A stretch of 64,000 nt of DNA. It comes from Sanghuangporus weigelae (taxonomy: Eukaryota > Basidiomycota > Agaricomycetes > Hymenochaetales > Hymenochaetaceae). Within the stretch, counting starts at the first letter, position 1. The number at the start of each line of letters is the position of its first letter. The notes beneath the pieces were generated by a model, which saw only the letters and a program-made list of their open reading frames with translations, did not search any database and had not been told where the DNA came from. Below, one piece after another: positions 25,299-36,878 of the stretch. Both the position numbers and the translations under genes were made by a program. Location of the stretch: positions 248,001 to 312,000 of the forward strand of contig CP137322.1 of the NCBI GenBank assembly GCA_033182465.1, written 5' to 3'.

Positions 25299-25817
25299 TG
25301 GTTCGCCTTTCTTTTCAGATTGTTGCGACAGAGAGGAACGGTCAATGCGAGCTACAATGCTCATTGTCGGCTGGAAAGCTCCGACTGAAATACTAAGCGC
25401 TCATCGACTAGCTTTGCTCGCGAAGAGAGAAAGAGGGAGAATGAAGCGCAATATTAGTATTATCAGAAAGCTCGGAACTATAGACTAGCCATAGCGATCT
25501 GATAAATTTGCGTGACTCAGAAGTCTGTAGGACATGGATAGCTAATAATGTTGTCTGCAAAGTGATGAGCGCTGTCGGTAGCCTTTAGTGTACTTACTGC
25601 AAGTGTGCCAAAGCAAAATAGTTGGATCCGAGCCTACATAGTACTTATTCTGTTGTGCATATTCACGCAGTTGTCATCGCGATTCGTGACAGTCCGGAAA
25701 GGAGTTTCGCTCTATTCCAAAGATGATGGATGGTTCTCATTATAGCACATAACTTCTTGACCAAAAGACGAACGGTAAATGAAAGCGAAAATATCGAGTT
25801 GGAATATCAGATTCTTT
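25299..25817. other. intergenic between tandem secreted genes
   Basis: About 520 bp; it should hold the promoter of copy 1 and the 3' end of copy 2. The segment upstream of copy 1 (25380-25450) and that upstream of copy 2 (27010-27110) are similar, including a run of AGAGAGA and GAAGCGCAATATTAGTAT, which shows that the promoters were duplicated with the genes. Confidence 0.5.
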
Positions 25818-26933
25818 TCAATCATCTTCCTTCTCTTTGGCTGTAATCGTGAGCAGCTTCACAACTCCGTCTATCGAGATACCTATTTTTATATACAAAC
25901 AGATATTACGCATTAGAATTCTTTTCCACTTCGATGAGAAGCTGTGAATCAATAAGAGTATCTCACCGTGGTTGATCCATTTAGTCCCTTCTTCCAGAAG
26001 ACCCATCAGGTCTCGGCTTGTTGCTGTGTACTTAACATCATCATACTCCGTCGTCTCTCCCGTGGCCCTCGCAATAAGTTCATCGCTACAGCAGGTTCTC
26101 TGGTTATTGCTCGACGAGCCGAACGAAAGAGGTAGTAACTCACCGCCCAAGGTCGTATCCATTGGGAGAAATGGTATGCTGCTCGCCTAGATCTTCTTCA
26201 CTGGATACTCTGTGCAGCAGACAAGTCATTCATTTATATAGCAACTTCACGAGGAGATAAAAACATTTGCTTTACTTACGCCAAGAACAGAGCACCCGTG
26301 TTCGCTTTTGGTCCATTTTGACGGAACATCCTATTTAGCAATAATGTCAGTCGTTATCGACCACTCTGGCAAAGATTATTGGATGCTACCTGAAATGATT
26401 CCCGCCGACGAACGTCTCCAAGCACGTTCCAAGGTGCGCGCTAGTATAATCCTGCCGGAACTCAGCGGTCTGGTTCACCCATCCGTGCCCATCGCCTAAG
26501 TCTGCTGCCATGTGCCCTCCGCTGTGAAGACCAAGACATTCATAGGAACTTGAAAAAAGTATGTCTCACTGATTTCATTATGGATGAGATTAATACTTAC
26601 AATCCAACCGACCGAGCCCAATTCAAGAACCCCTTATTCGTAAGTACCTCAGGTGAACTCCTCCCCGATATGATAACCTGGATGATCCATGTGACATTTT
26701 GAAATGGATTCGCACACCGAGTAGATGTATGTACCTACATTTAAAGGTTCTCCGTATCCATTGTGCGCATTTATTAGCTGGAAACCTCCTCCCCAGACAG
26801 GAGGGAAGAACTCCAGATTTTCATAGGTCGTGCCAGCTGCTGGCGTAGCACTAGCTAAGGATGCAAAAAGGACCAAAGAGAGGATAGTCCCAACAGTGTT
26901 AATTCTACATCCAAGAAATTGATTCAGTGTCAT
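25818..26933 (-). CDS. secreted protein of unnamed tandem family, copy 2
   Basis: ATG 26931-26933 begins MTLNQFLGCRINTVG and continues into a signal sequence (TILSLVLFASLASATPAAG). Blocks in order: FFPPVWGGGFQLINAHNGYGEPLN, IISGRSSPEVLTNKGFLNWARS, YECLGLHSGG, DLGDGHGWVNQTAEF, GTCLETFVGGNHFR, FRQNG, TGALFLA, HTISPNGYDLGR, DELIARATG, DLMGLLEEGTKWINHG and ISIDGVVKLLTIT with an acidic C-terminus; stop at 25818-25820. All exons join without a frameshift in my model. Like copy 1 it lacks the dibasic site seen in copies 3-5. No function is known to me. Confidence 0.78.
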
Positions 26934-27748
26934 TTTCCCGTTTTCCGATAGTTCTCGATTGGAGGGGCTGTCGCCACAGAGGGACGGAATTGCGAGCTAC
27001 AATGCTCTCTTGGCTACGCCAAGCCGAGCATTGAAATACCAAGCCCTTAACATTGAGCTTTGCTCGTGAACCGAGAGAGAGAGAAGATGAAGCGCAATAT
27101 TAGTATTGTCATGAAGCTCGGGATTATTAGACTATCTATAAGCAGTCTCAGAACTGTGCATGACGCTGAAGTTCAATCACGTAGGAAGTCTCTGTTTGCA
27201 AAGTTTTGAGGTGTCCTGGTCGCCTTTTGTGTACTTATTGCAAGGGCGCCAACGCAAAATAGTGGATTTGTGCCTGATGTCTAGGTAGATTTCGCAAAGT
27301 GAATGTCCTAAGCACCTGGACGGTCACTTCTTTCAGTCAAGATCTTGACGTTGTTTCAGTATTGAAACAACACGTAATTATCAGCTAGAAAAATACGCAT
27401 CCAACTGAGCTTCAAGACCATCGGTCACCATAGAAAGAGCATTCATCCTAAGTGCCTCCTAAGACCTTCAGCTGATTTCGACGTTTGCCCGTATAATCAG
27501 AAAACGAGGTGATGGCTCGTTCAGATCCGTGATCGTTTATGAGAATACAGCTTTGCTCAAGTTTTGGCTTTAGAAGGGAATCCCAACTTTGCTGCTATAA
27601 GCTCTAACCATCGCATTTTGATGATACCAGTACAACAGACCCTCTTCGCTTTATTCAGTCGCCAGCAACAATAGCAAATACAAGTTCGAGGATCAAGTAG
27701 AGTCCAACAAGCCATTGAGCAGATAGCACCATATTCATCTGAAGAAGA
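26934..27748. other. intergenic, promoter of copy 2
   Basis: About 815 bp. The part next to copy 2 resembles the copy 1 promoter (see that entry). The rest shows no gene. Confidence 0.45.
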
Positions 27749-28768
27749 TCAGATGATTGTCACGGTCAGAAGCTTCACAATGCCATCCTGAGCAATTCCT
27801 AGATGAATGCTTTGTCAATAAAAATACCGGTGGCGTCCAGGTAGGACGGCGTCGCACCATGATTGACACCTGAACTGCCAGGAGGAAGAAGGCCAGTAAC
27901 GTCTTCCGACGTAGTCGAATACTTCACACCCCCAAATTCTGTCTGCTTTTGGTGGCGGAAGCAACAAGTGCATCTCTAAAAGAGACTTAAGATAAGAGGA
28001 ATGGAATGGATGGTAGTCGTGAAGCTCACCGACCACCATTGTATCCGTCCGGCGATATCGTATGCTTCTTAGAGACATCTTCTTCCGAGGACACACTCCA
28101 GGAGCGTCAGTTTTATGGCATGTTCAGTTGCATGAACTCACGCGAGGAACAATGCGCCACTGTTTGCATTCGGTCCGTTCTGTCTGTACATCCTAGAACA
28201 ATAACCGTCAATAAAAGCGCAATATTATCTAAAATGGAGCTTACCTTAAATGGTTCCCACCAGCCAGACTTTCGAAGCACGTCCCGAAAACCGCATCTCC
28301 GAAGTCAGCGCGAAGCTCGATGGTCTGGTTCACTGGTCCATTTCCATCCCCTAGATTTGCACTCTGCGGGTCGCCGAGATGGATGCCGAAACACTCCTTG
28401 GAGCTTTTCCAAGAGGTTGAATAAAGCACAATACACTACGAAAAGTGCTACTCACAAACCGAGTGATCGAGCATAGTTAAGAAATCCGTCATCCGTAAGA
28501 ACGGGAGGTGAGCTTATGCCGGAAATAATGACCTGGAGATAATAATATCGATGCATTATCAGCTTAATATGAGAATATAAAGCGGATATATACTCACGTT
28601 CAATGGTTCTCCGGAACCATATCCTGCATCGTCGAGCATCGATCCACCACCTGGAGAAGGATCATAGTATGCCACCGCACGCTTCTCAACAGGGCTGGCA
28701 AGAGCACACAGGAAAGAGATAAGGAGCGTGAGACCTGTAAGGTAACGAGCGAAGCTTATAGCGACCAT
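27749..28768 (-). pseudogene. secreted protein of unnamed tandem family, copy 3 (probably frameshifted)
   Basis: ATG 28766-28768 begins MVAISFARYLTGLTLLISFL, a signal sequence, followed by PVEKRAVAYYDPSPGGGS with a Kex2-type KR site. Blocks GSGEPLN, ECFGIHLGDPQSANLGDGNG, GTCFESLAGGNHLR, YRQNG and HTISPDGYNGGR follow in order. In the exon after that, DALVASATK is in one frame, while the next conserved block (QTEFGGVKYSTTSEDVTGLL) continues in another, consistent with loss of one base near 27945-27955. The last exon (GIAQDGIVKLLTVTII, stop at 27749-27751) is intact. Either the gene is a recent pseudogene, or an unrecognised splice or a base-call error explains the shift. A 130-bp MITE lies about 220 bp upstream. 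Confidence 0.65.
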
Positions 28769-28985
28769 CTTCTTTCTGCACCTAAAGCAGGCTCAGACGT
28801 CAAATGCACAGGTAGTCAGAGCAACCAGCTGCACTATCGAAGTGCAACGAAACCAGTGGCAGTAGGCGAGAAGTTCGAGAAGTTCATCTCTTAACCCTCA
28901 TTTAATTTGTGACCGTCCAAATTAAAACGGTGATGACTTAAAATTGCGAGAATCATAACGGTCGCGCAGAGTCGAATACTATATA
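28769..28985. other. upstream region of copy 3
   Basis: Short spacer between the start codon of copy 3 and the MITE. No gene is seen. Confidence 0.4.
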
Positions 28986-29115
28986 CACACCGGGCAAAAA
29001 CTCATTCCGCGCCCTTAGAAATTTTGATCGGAACGGGTGAGCTCTCATCCGATTGGCTCTTTTTCCATTCTGGGTAACATTTTCACGGTTCGAAAATGAG
29101 TTTTTGCCCGGCGTG
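28986..29115 (+). mobile_element. 130-bp MITE, copy A
   Basis: The termini are inverted repeats: CACACCGGGCAAAAACTCATT on the left against its near-perfect complement on the right (one change, CACGCC). The element is flanked by a 3-bp target duplication ATA (28983-28985 and 29116-29118). It has no coding capacity. A second copy of the same 130-bp length in the opposite orientation is at 42002-42131 and matches along the whole length with about ten differences. Its size, terminal repeats and target duplication define a non-autonomous DNA transposon. The 3-bp duplication fits the Harbinger or CACTA superfamilies; which one is not settled by the sequence. Confidence 0.88.
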
Positions 29116-29928
29116 ATAGCAGGAAGAATATAGAAAACATGTGCGACGCGAGAAGAAAAAACAAAGAGTACGCGGAGATAACCGAATCGGAGTCCAGAAA
29201 CTGGAGAAGCCTTCCTATGTAGTCTGACATGACCTCCGAGTAGGGTCTGGCAGCCATCTAACAATATTCTCAATCCAAAGCACTCAAAACACTTGTTCAA
29301 AAGTTCCGGAGAATCTTTAAGAGAAGGAATAGGCCAGTACTCCTACCAGGCTCTGGTCCTGGAAACTGCGGTAAAATCTTTCTCACCATATGTTTTTTCG
29401 GTAAAACCGTGCTATTTTCTCACCTGTGCCGCGTTATAGGAGCTCCTCTGTGTGGATTTTTCAGGATGAAGTGTCGCATCTTGGCCGGTAACGTGTTTCA
29501 CTAGTCCATCCATGCCCGGTGCTTACTATCATCGTTTCCATTCACAGTTAGTCAGGAACGGCTTGAGCTGTTTCACTTCAGACTGTAATTATTGCTTTAA
29601 AATATGGTACATACTGTATAGAAGTTCATGTCAATCCCCCCCTCTGGTATGCTCTTCGACAAGATGCGAAATCCCGATCACGCGATCACGTTCGCAGGGG
29701 CTCCAGAGGATCTCCGAACAAGCCATTTATCCGTTACTGAATGGTAGCTTGTTGGCTTTATAAAGGTTCGCATCGCACTTGGCTATCGGGACGCATATAG
29801 GCTCGTGCTCGTCGTTTTCCGCAATCTCCACAAGCCCGTGTTCATCGCCTTCGGCCTTCTCGTGGACTGGTATTTAACGGAAAGGTGCTCCATTTGAGGG
29901 AAAATAACTCTCGAATTGCACCTCGACG
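29116..29928. other. intergenic, no gene recognised
   Basis: About 810 bp between the MITE and the alpha/beta hydrolase. No supported frame; it should include the hydrolase promoter. Confidence 0.4.
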
Positions 29929-31007
29929 ATGTCCGAATATGCAACCAACTCGAAAATACTTGTCTCTTCTGATGGAACGAGGATATATGCAGACGCATCT
30001 GGAATCCCGGAGAGGCCAAGCATCGTCTTCATCCATGGCCAAGGTCTAAGCGGTGCCGTTTTTAATGTTATTTTCTCTGACAAGCGCTTCACGGAGGAAT
30101 TTTATCTTGTATGTCTGCTGTGGGCCTTGAAGCGGAGAATATGCTAATTGTCGATGAAGGTCCGATATGACATGCGAGGCCATGGTCGCAGCGGCAAGCC
30201 TGATACCAGTGAAGGCTACGAGTCGAAACTTTACGCGGATGATTTCGCGGCTGTGATGAAGGCCTTCAACTTGCGCAAGCCGGTCGTCGTCGGGTGGTGA
30301 GTTAAGGAATCTGGAGTCAAAAGTCGAAATGCACATGCTAACTCTAACACAACTCTCGAAGGAGTCTTGGTGGTAAGTCATACTGAAATTCGTGAATCGA
30401 ATAGCTTCTAATGGTTCAAAAACATTATCAAGGCACCGTTTGCGCCGACATAGCCGCACATCTTCCCGACACGACCATAGCAGGGATAGTCTATCTCGCA
30501 GGCGTGCCGTACGTCGGAGACATCGTGCCGAAAATCGGCTCACCAGAGATCATGGGCATGCTCCCCAAACTCTTCGACGAAACCTCCGTAACGACTTTCG
30601 TCACAACGATCAAAGAAAATATTGATTCTCTATTCCTTGACACGACAAGGATTCCCTGGGAGCTCAAGTGCTTCTGGATTGGCATGGCTGCAAGCCAACG
30701 CCCGACGCATCGAAAGCTTGCTTTAAGCCGTTCACAAGACCCGACTCGCCTCTTTGAGCTTGCTGCTCAAGGACTTCCGTTGCTTATTCTCGGCGGCAAG
30801 CACGACAGGCAGGTCAATCAGGAGAACCTTATCGAAGAACTGCGTCCGCGTTTCAAGGATATGGTGGTGTGTATAATCGAAAAGGGAGGTAGCCATGCAG
30901 TGTTCTATGAGAACCCCGGAGAGGTGATGGAGAGGATCATAGTCTTCACCCGGAGAGTCAAAGCGGAGGTCGGTCACTTTTATTCTTCCTCACAAAAGTA
31001 CGATTGA
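29929..31007 (+). CDS. alpha/beta hydrolase (proline-iminopeptidase/epoxide-hydrolase-like fold-1)
   Basis: Exons 29929-30108, 30160-30296, 30362-30372 and 30433-31007 give exactly 300 residues. The family landmarks are IVFIHGQGLSGAVF (oxyanion region), RYDMRGHGRSGKP, the nucleophile elbow GWSLGG (Ser107), an acid candidate in LILGGKHDRQV and the base in GGSHAVFYENP. The elbow is split over three exons: the 11-nt exon 3 supplies most of it. There is no signal peptide, so a cytosolic enzyme is likely. The substrate cannot be read from the sequence; non-haem peroxidases, esterases and C-C hydrolases share this fold. Confidence 0.85.
30362..30372 (+). other. 11-nt microexon carrying the catalytic serine
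   Basis: GAGTCTTGGTG lies between a CGAAG acceptor and a GTAAGT donor. Together with flanking exon bases it encodes W-S-L-G-G; without it the frame and the nucleophile would both be lost. Confidence 0.8.
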
Positions 31008-31333
31008 GCGTTTCTCCTTTCTTAAGTGATACACCCAACGCACTTGCTGGGGAAGCTATGTTGAGCAAGTGCAAACTGGCAGTTTAATGATCGATTCACA
31101 GGTTTTCTTGAGTTGCAATCAGGCCCAGATTAAAATAATACCAGTCGTGATCTTGGTTATATATACGAAATTCAGCTGAACTATATTAAGCACGTAGAAT
31201 ACAAACTGCAGGTTCCTTGAGAATATCAGTCATCATCCCGAGATATGAGCCGTCAAGGCATATGCTGAGAGAAAGCTAAAGAAATATGGCAGTAACAGCG
31301 GGATATGAAGTCCACCCTGTGCAAAATAATTCA
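31008..31333. other. intergenic between convergent genes
   Basis: About 325 bp between the stops of the hydrolase and the PP2C gene. Nothing is seen. Confidence 0.4.
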
Positions 31334-32700
31334 CTAGGGCATCGCAGAAACACTGCTCGACATGAAGCGCACGACGATGGCGGTGATATTATCAGTTGAG
31401 TCTTGCAATGCATGTTCGACGAGCTTCTGGCTTGCCGCCTTGGGATCCTGGATATTTCGAATCATGTCGACTGCTTCTTGGTCCGACGCAACATCCCAAA
31501 GCTAAAATAGACAGAGTTTACTCAGTGAAAGAAAATTTCTTAGATGTATAGACGTACACCATCGCAAGCAATGATGAGGAATTCATCATCGTCACCTAGT
31601 TCTGTCTCTGTAGTGTATGGCGCACCGACGACGAAGTCCTTCATCGATGAGTCGCCAAGCGACCGCGTCACGGCAAGCACACCGTTGACACGACCACTCA
31701 TGACGAATCCGCCAGAATCCATAATACGTTTCGCCTCTTGCTTATCGCTACCTTTGTGGTCATATGTTAGCCGAATGGCTCGCCCACTGCGACACAGTAC
31801 CGCACGCGCGTCACCTACGTTCGCCGTATATAGTACACGTCGTAGCGAGGCGTCAGTCGGAGGTGTGATCGCCCATTTGCTGCTCTCCTTAGACTCGGAC
31901 TTGACGTTATTTGGCTTCTCATCAGTATCCTTCCCATCCACGGCGTTTCCCGCCAATGATTTGATCGCAGATACGACTTGACTGCCCTTGCCACGAATCC
32001 CGCTCTTTTTCTTCCGTTCCCCATTCGGACTATCCGTCGTAGGGGACGAGCCTGGGCTTTCGGACTGTTGTGAAGGTTCGGGTGTTGGGTATGGCACCGG
32101 CTCCTGCCCAGGAGAAGCAGTTGTTGTGTGATCACGATCATGCGGTGCAGACATCTCAATGTCAATCCCTTCCAGGAAGGACTGTTTCCCATTTGAGTCC
32201 TCTATTCGGAGAAATGCCGTGACTGCCGTACATCCGGAGTGCATCTTGTCATTTTCCGCAGCGATTGCAGAGAGGTTAGAATCAACGGTGTGGAATGTAT
32301 AGTTTAGGACGTCCGGAATGGGTAGATCAGGATGCTCCTGTAATTGAGAAAGCAGCTTCTCATGGAAGTGTTGTCCACACCATTCCGCAGCGTACTTTCC
32401 CGCATGACCATCAAAGACAGCAAAATAGCCTTGACCACGAATGCGTGCAAAATCCACGACAAAGGAATACGCATCCTCCATCGTTCTCCGCTGGCCCTTG
32501 TCGTCATGTACGCCGACCTGGAACGCTTGATTCCCGGGTAGGTGTTGGTTTAGCATCTGTAATACAATGTCATAAATATGCCTAAAATGAAACTAATACA
32601 GAAATTTTCGACATACACCATGAGTATCGGGCCCAACCGCGGTTGTGATTGATTTCGATCGAGCATTGGGGGAGTCAGAGAATTTTGGTTTTGTTTCCAT
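31334..32700 (-). CDS. PP2C-type protein phosphatase (Ptc1-like)
   Basis: A Mg/Mn-dependent Ser/Thr phosphatase; the yeast homologue dampens MAP-kinase stress signalling. Motifs in order: GVHDDKGQRRTMEDAYSFV (metal-binding Glu-Asp), YFAVFDGHAGKYAAEWC (Asp-Gly-His), GCTAVTAFL, YTANVGDARAVLCRSG, RLTYDHKG, GVLAVTRSLGD, DEFLIIACDG spliced to LWDVASDQEAV, and a C-terminal block ending FMSSSVSAMP with stop at 31334-31336. An insertion of about 90 residues, rich in Ser, Pro, Glu and Lys, lies inside the domain before the NVGDARAV strand. Exon 1 (ATG 32698-32700, METKPKFSDS) ends DTHG before a GTATGT donor. A further 5' exon is possible because the frame is open above this ATG. Confidence 0.9.
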
Positions 32701-33450
32701 TGGCTGAGACGCCTGGATTGTTGAGGTATCCTTGGACTCTTCTCTAAGCAATAAAAGTCAGAAAGATCGTTTAAACAGATGCACGATTCAAGGCCCATAT
32801 GATTCGCGCCTGTTGATGATTCTCAAGACACCATGCCAAGACGAACGACACACCCACTATACTTGAGCATTCCCTGCTAATGACACAAAGCATGTTGCCA
32901 GCATATCTGCCAAGGACGCTACGTGTTTGGATGGAGTCGCCGGGAAGTATTGGCGTGATGGCGCACTGCAACATGATCATCCAAGGTTACGATGGATTAC
33001 TCCCATCCACCAAACGTGCTTATCATAGTTGAACTTCCCACCGCATATCATGCCCAATCCGCTCCTATACGAGACTGGCTCAGAACAACGGCGAAGATAC
33101 TCACTGTGTTTGGTTCATCCTCAGGGGCTGTTTAAACGCGTTTTGCGTGATTGTTCTCCACCAAAGTTTCGTGTTTTACTTCTGATCAGATAATCGATGC
33201 TCTCGAATGGGTTCTATGCGACGAGTATTGCGATATTTAAAGGGTCGAATTACACGAAGAGTAGCGAAGTGATGATGGTAGTTGAGAAAGTGACGCGGTA
33301 GACTGGAGACGAAGCGGAGTCCACAAAAAGGCGAATTCTGGAGCCATGTCGATTACGTACGCATTTCCAAACCAGTCGACTCACAACGCGTCATAGTCAC
33401 GTCACGCGCTTTTCTGTGACGTTCAATGTGGGGTCACGGTCGATCAGAGA
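32701..33450. other. intergenic, divergent promoter region
   Basis: About 750 bp between the PP2C gene and the FIT gene, transcribed away from each other, so it probably holds both promoters. A 5' exon of the PP2C gene could lie here just above 32700. Confidence 0.4.
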
Positions 33451-34466
33451 ATGTCGAGGAACGGGAACGTCGTGAACACGACTTTCACCACGACAACCCA
33501 CGACGTTCGCAAAGCACAGACGCGCCCAAAGGCGACGGCTGCGAGCATGCCTGACATACGAAGAATAACGTTCGTCGCGCTCAGCAGCGCGATACTGTTT
33601 GGAACGATTTACTCGGTTGCAACGCACAGCTACCTCGATACATCCGACCCGCTTGTTGCCCTTGGCCATGTCAAGCACCCATTGCATGACGTGTCATACT
33701 TTGCGCGCAAGACGAACATCCTGAATACCGTTTTTATCAAGCGTGCTTGGGGTTGGACAACCGCAGCGTTCTTGGCATTATGGCTCACATACCCATCTAC
33801 AGTCAACGATTCCGTATCCCGCAGACGTGTCATGACTGGTCGGGAGAGGCTAAAGAAGTGGCTTGCAGCAACCGCTGTATGGATGGTTTTCGCTGCATGG
33901 TTCTTTGGTCCTGCTTTATTAGAGCGACTAACATCGTTTTCCGGAGGCGAATGTGTTGTGCGATTGCCGTCCGGGAAGGTACATCCTGTTCCGTTAGAAT
34001 ACTGCTATTCTCGGACCGTTTTATCTCCTGCGTCGCATCCCGAGCTATTCTTCGTTCCGCCACTTGTACTTGATGAAGGGATCATAGAGGATTGGGAGTC
34101 CAGACCGCGGCTGATGAGAGGACACGACGTATCTGGACATATCTTCCTCTTGACAATGAGCGTCCTCTTCTTGGCTGATATGATACGTCCATCTCTTTCT
34201 TTACCGTCTGCTTTGCGATCTACTGCGCACAACTGTGCTATAACTGCTACGGCAATTCTGATGGCGATATGGTTGTTCGCGATATGGATGACCAGTGTTT
34301 ATTTCCATACTCCGTTTGAGAAATTGACTGGCTATAGTGAGTTTCTCTAATAGTCTCACTTATCACATGTTATTTGACAATTTTCTCAGCACTTGGTTTG
34401 GCCGGATTCCTATTCGCGCAGCTTCCCTTCTTCCAGGAACGAATACCAGAAGTTCACGAAAACTAA
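33451..34466 (+). CDS. FIT family protein (Scs3/FITM2-like, lipid droplet biogenesis)
   Basis: Exons 33451-34336 and 34390-34466 give 320 residues. FIT proteins sit in the ER membrane, cleave acyl-CoA as diphosphatases and are needed for lipid droplet budding and phospholipid homeostasis. The sequence shows the signature GHDVSGHIFLLT with the catalytic His and a second His in WMTSVYFHTPFEKLTGY. Earlier segments are YFARKTNILNTVFIKRAWGWTT and several membrane helices (LLFGTIYSVA-type near the N-terminus, WMVFAAWFFGP, FLLTMSVLFLADM, ILMAIWLFAIWM and LGLAGFLFAQLPFF). The first about 33 residues are polar and Thr-rich; MPDIRRI (33550) is an alternative start. Confidence 0.88.
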
Positions 34467-35589
34467 AGCATCCTGGATAATGATGCCGTGTATATCAATT
34501 CGTCCATTGTCTCCTTGCAAATAGTATAATGTAAGTGTCGGACTACTTTATCTTAAACCGCGATGGACTTATTCTGTTAAAGAGCACATATCATGTAGTC
34601 TAAATTTGCATCAGCTTCTATAATTCAAGCATAGTGCACGTTCTCAACTCATTTCGTAACCAAAGCGGAATATAATCTTCTGTCGAGTCTATCGGAAACG
34701 GATACTGATTGATCATCCAATGATGATATGAAACGGAAAAGACACGTTCCTTGCAACCATGTGCCAAGATGGTTTACATCCACGCGACTGATAGGCAAAC
34801 CATTCATTTACGGGCATCCGGCTCAGTTGCGTTGAAATAAGCGGGACCGTTGTCTTGAGAAGCAAGGATGTAGAAGTAGATGAGTTTCTCTTCTCTGCTA
34901 ACAGGCGATAAAGAAGTTCATTTGTTACGACTCTTCGGCTACCGCATTCATATGGAATTTCTATTTCTTTCCGAGGATCATTCTTTTAGTCGTTTCCAGA
35001 TTATCGTCCCCTATCATCCATCATTGGTTCTCAACCTTGCAACGTGCGGTACTCCTAAACCTGCGTCTTCTTTATTCTTTCGTGCCGTCAGTCATGACCA
35101 ACGTGCCAGCCTTCACGATCGTGTTTATTCGGCTGTAGCGGGGCATCTGACGGTACGCTTTCAGCTGGCATATCCTGATCAGGAAACTTCTGGGTACTGA
35201 GGTCAAGCGGTCATACGATGGAAGTCTAGTATATATAGATATAGTTACATGAGGACGAGCAGTCCTGAAACGGCAACAATGCCATAGGGAGGAACTTCGA
35301 CCCTGCCGAGATAACCGTGGAGATGCAAGCGAGCTGCTTGACGGCGCATTTTTGTTGTTCGTGTGTTCGGGAAGTCCTGAAGTTGACTTCCGAATTATGT
35401 TTGGCTGGTGATAAAAGGCAGTGGTCCGTTGGCCCCATTGTTAGCCTCGCGTTGTTTGCGTCCGTAATCGCCGCCTCCTCCGTCAGGCATCTGGCCGACC
35501 TCCGACCTTCGTTGTCGCCCCGCTCATTACGCTCTGCACTAACAGCGTCTCTCCCACTCGAGCTTTCCTACCTCTCAGCATCGGTTACA
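34467..35589. other. intergenic, no gene recognised
   Basis: About 1.1 kb. A frame at 34880-35200 (106 codons) has no recognisable feature. The right end should be the promoter of secreted-family copy 4. Confidence 0.4.
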
Positions 35590-36878
35590 ATGTTCGTATC
35601 CAGGAACATGTTTACGACCATCTTCGGTCTTCTTGTTATCCAAACCCACTTCGTCAACGCTCTCACCACGCGCGAGCCGCAGGATGGAGGCTTGCAGAAA
35701 CGCGCCGTTGCATATGTCGACCCTGCAACCGGAGAGGGTTCCATGTTGGATAGTACTGGCAACGGACTTGGTGAACCTTTGAACGTGCGTCTTGGCTTTC
35801 CTTTCCTTTCTATTTTTACCTTCTACTTTTATCCTGCCTTCTGTCGGGAGCAGTACGGGATCATCCGTGCTCCGTTCCCAATGCGGATTCGCAATGTGGG
35901 AGTCGTGTCGTGTCGACTCGACGCAATTTCCTTCATTTGCTGGTCCTCTAATTTAAAAATTCCCTTTCCAACGTTTATCAGGTGATCATATCCGGCTTGA
36001 GTTCGGCGGATGTCCTCACGGACAGCGGGTTCCTCAACTTTGCTCGCTCGCTCGGCTTGTACGTGTCTTCTCTTATCCATTGCTTCGATACATCCTCTTC
36101 CCTCCCTTCCCCTATTGTATAACGTCATGTGCTAACAGCAACGTGTGTTCTATCTGTATTGGGGCACTTTAATATAGCTCCAGTGAGTGTCTTGGCATTC
36201 ACCTTGGGGATCCCCAGACTGCGAATCTAGGCGACGGAAATGGCTGGGTTAATCAGACAACAGAACTGCGTCAAGATTTTGGCAACAGTGAGCTCGGTAC
36301 GTGTCTTGAGAGTCTTACGGGTGGAAACCATCTCAGGTCGGTACCTCTATTGAGCTCGATATATGATCGGCCTTAATCGGCGTATGACGGCAGGATGTTC
36401 CGTCAGAATGGTCCCACTGCGAATAGCGGGGCTCTCTTCCTAGCGTGAGTTGAATAAGGCAAATTATACGTAATTCATCTTGGCTTTACATCGCTTTGCA
36501 GTGTCTCACAAGAAGAGAATGTCTTCGAGCATCACACAATCGCTGCTGATGGTTACGATAAAGGACGGTATGTACTCCCAGCACTTTCCTGCAACTCAAG
36601 TTGACAAGGTGACATGCATTCTTAAATGCAGAGATGCACTGGTATCCACCGCTACCTCAAGTCAGAAAAGCTTCGACGGAGTAACATATTCATCAACGTC
36701 TGAGGATCTGACTGGTCTGCTTCCCACTGGTACCGCTGGAGTAAATCATGGTGAGCATCAAACCTCCAGAGCACAAAACATTTATGATTTTCATTATTTA
36801 CTTCGCTACCGTTTGAACGCGTATTAGATATCGCCATTGACGGCATCGTTAAACTCGTCACTGTCACGATCGTTTGAG
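35590..36878 (+). CDS. secreted protein of unnamed tandem family, copy 4
   Basis: ATG 35590 begins MFVSRNMFTTIFGLLVIQTH, a signal sequence, then GLQKRAVAYVDPATGEGS with a Kex2-type KR site. The blocks are LDSTGNGLGEPLN, VIISGLSSADVLTDSGFLNFARSLG, ECLGIHLGDPQTANLGDGNG, VNQTTELRQDFG, GTCLESLTGGNHLR, MFRQNG, NSGALFLA, VSQEENVFEHHTI, DALVSTATSS, TSEDLTGLLPTG and IAIDGIVKLVTVTIV, with TGA at 36876-36878. All joins keep the frame. Many short introns lie between the blocks, at the same places as in copies 1-3. The family is unnamed by me; the export signal and propeptide-like site suggest a processed extracellular protein. Confidence 0.78.

Noticed and set aside
28953-29300. 115-codon minus-strand frame across the MITE
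   Set aside because: It runs through the inverted-repeat element and is a by-product of it.
34880-35200. 106-codon plus-strand frame between the FIT gene and secreted copy 4
   Set aside because: No homologue-like motif and no clear coding bias.
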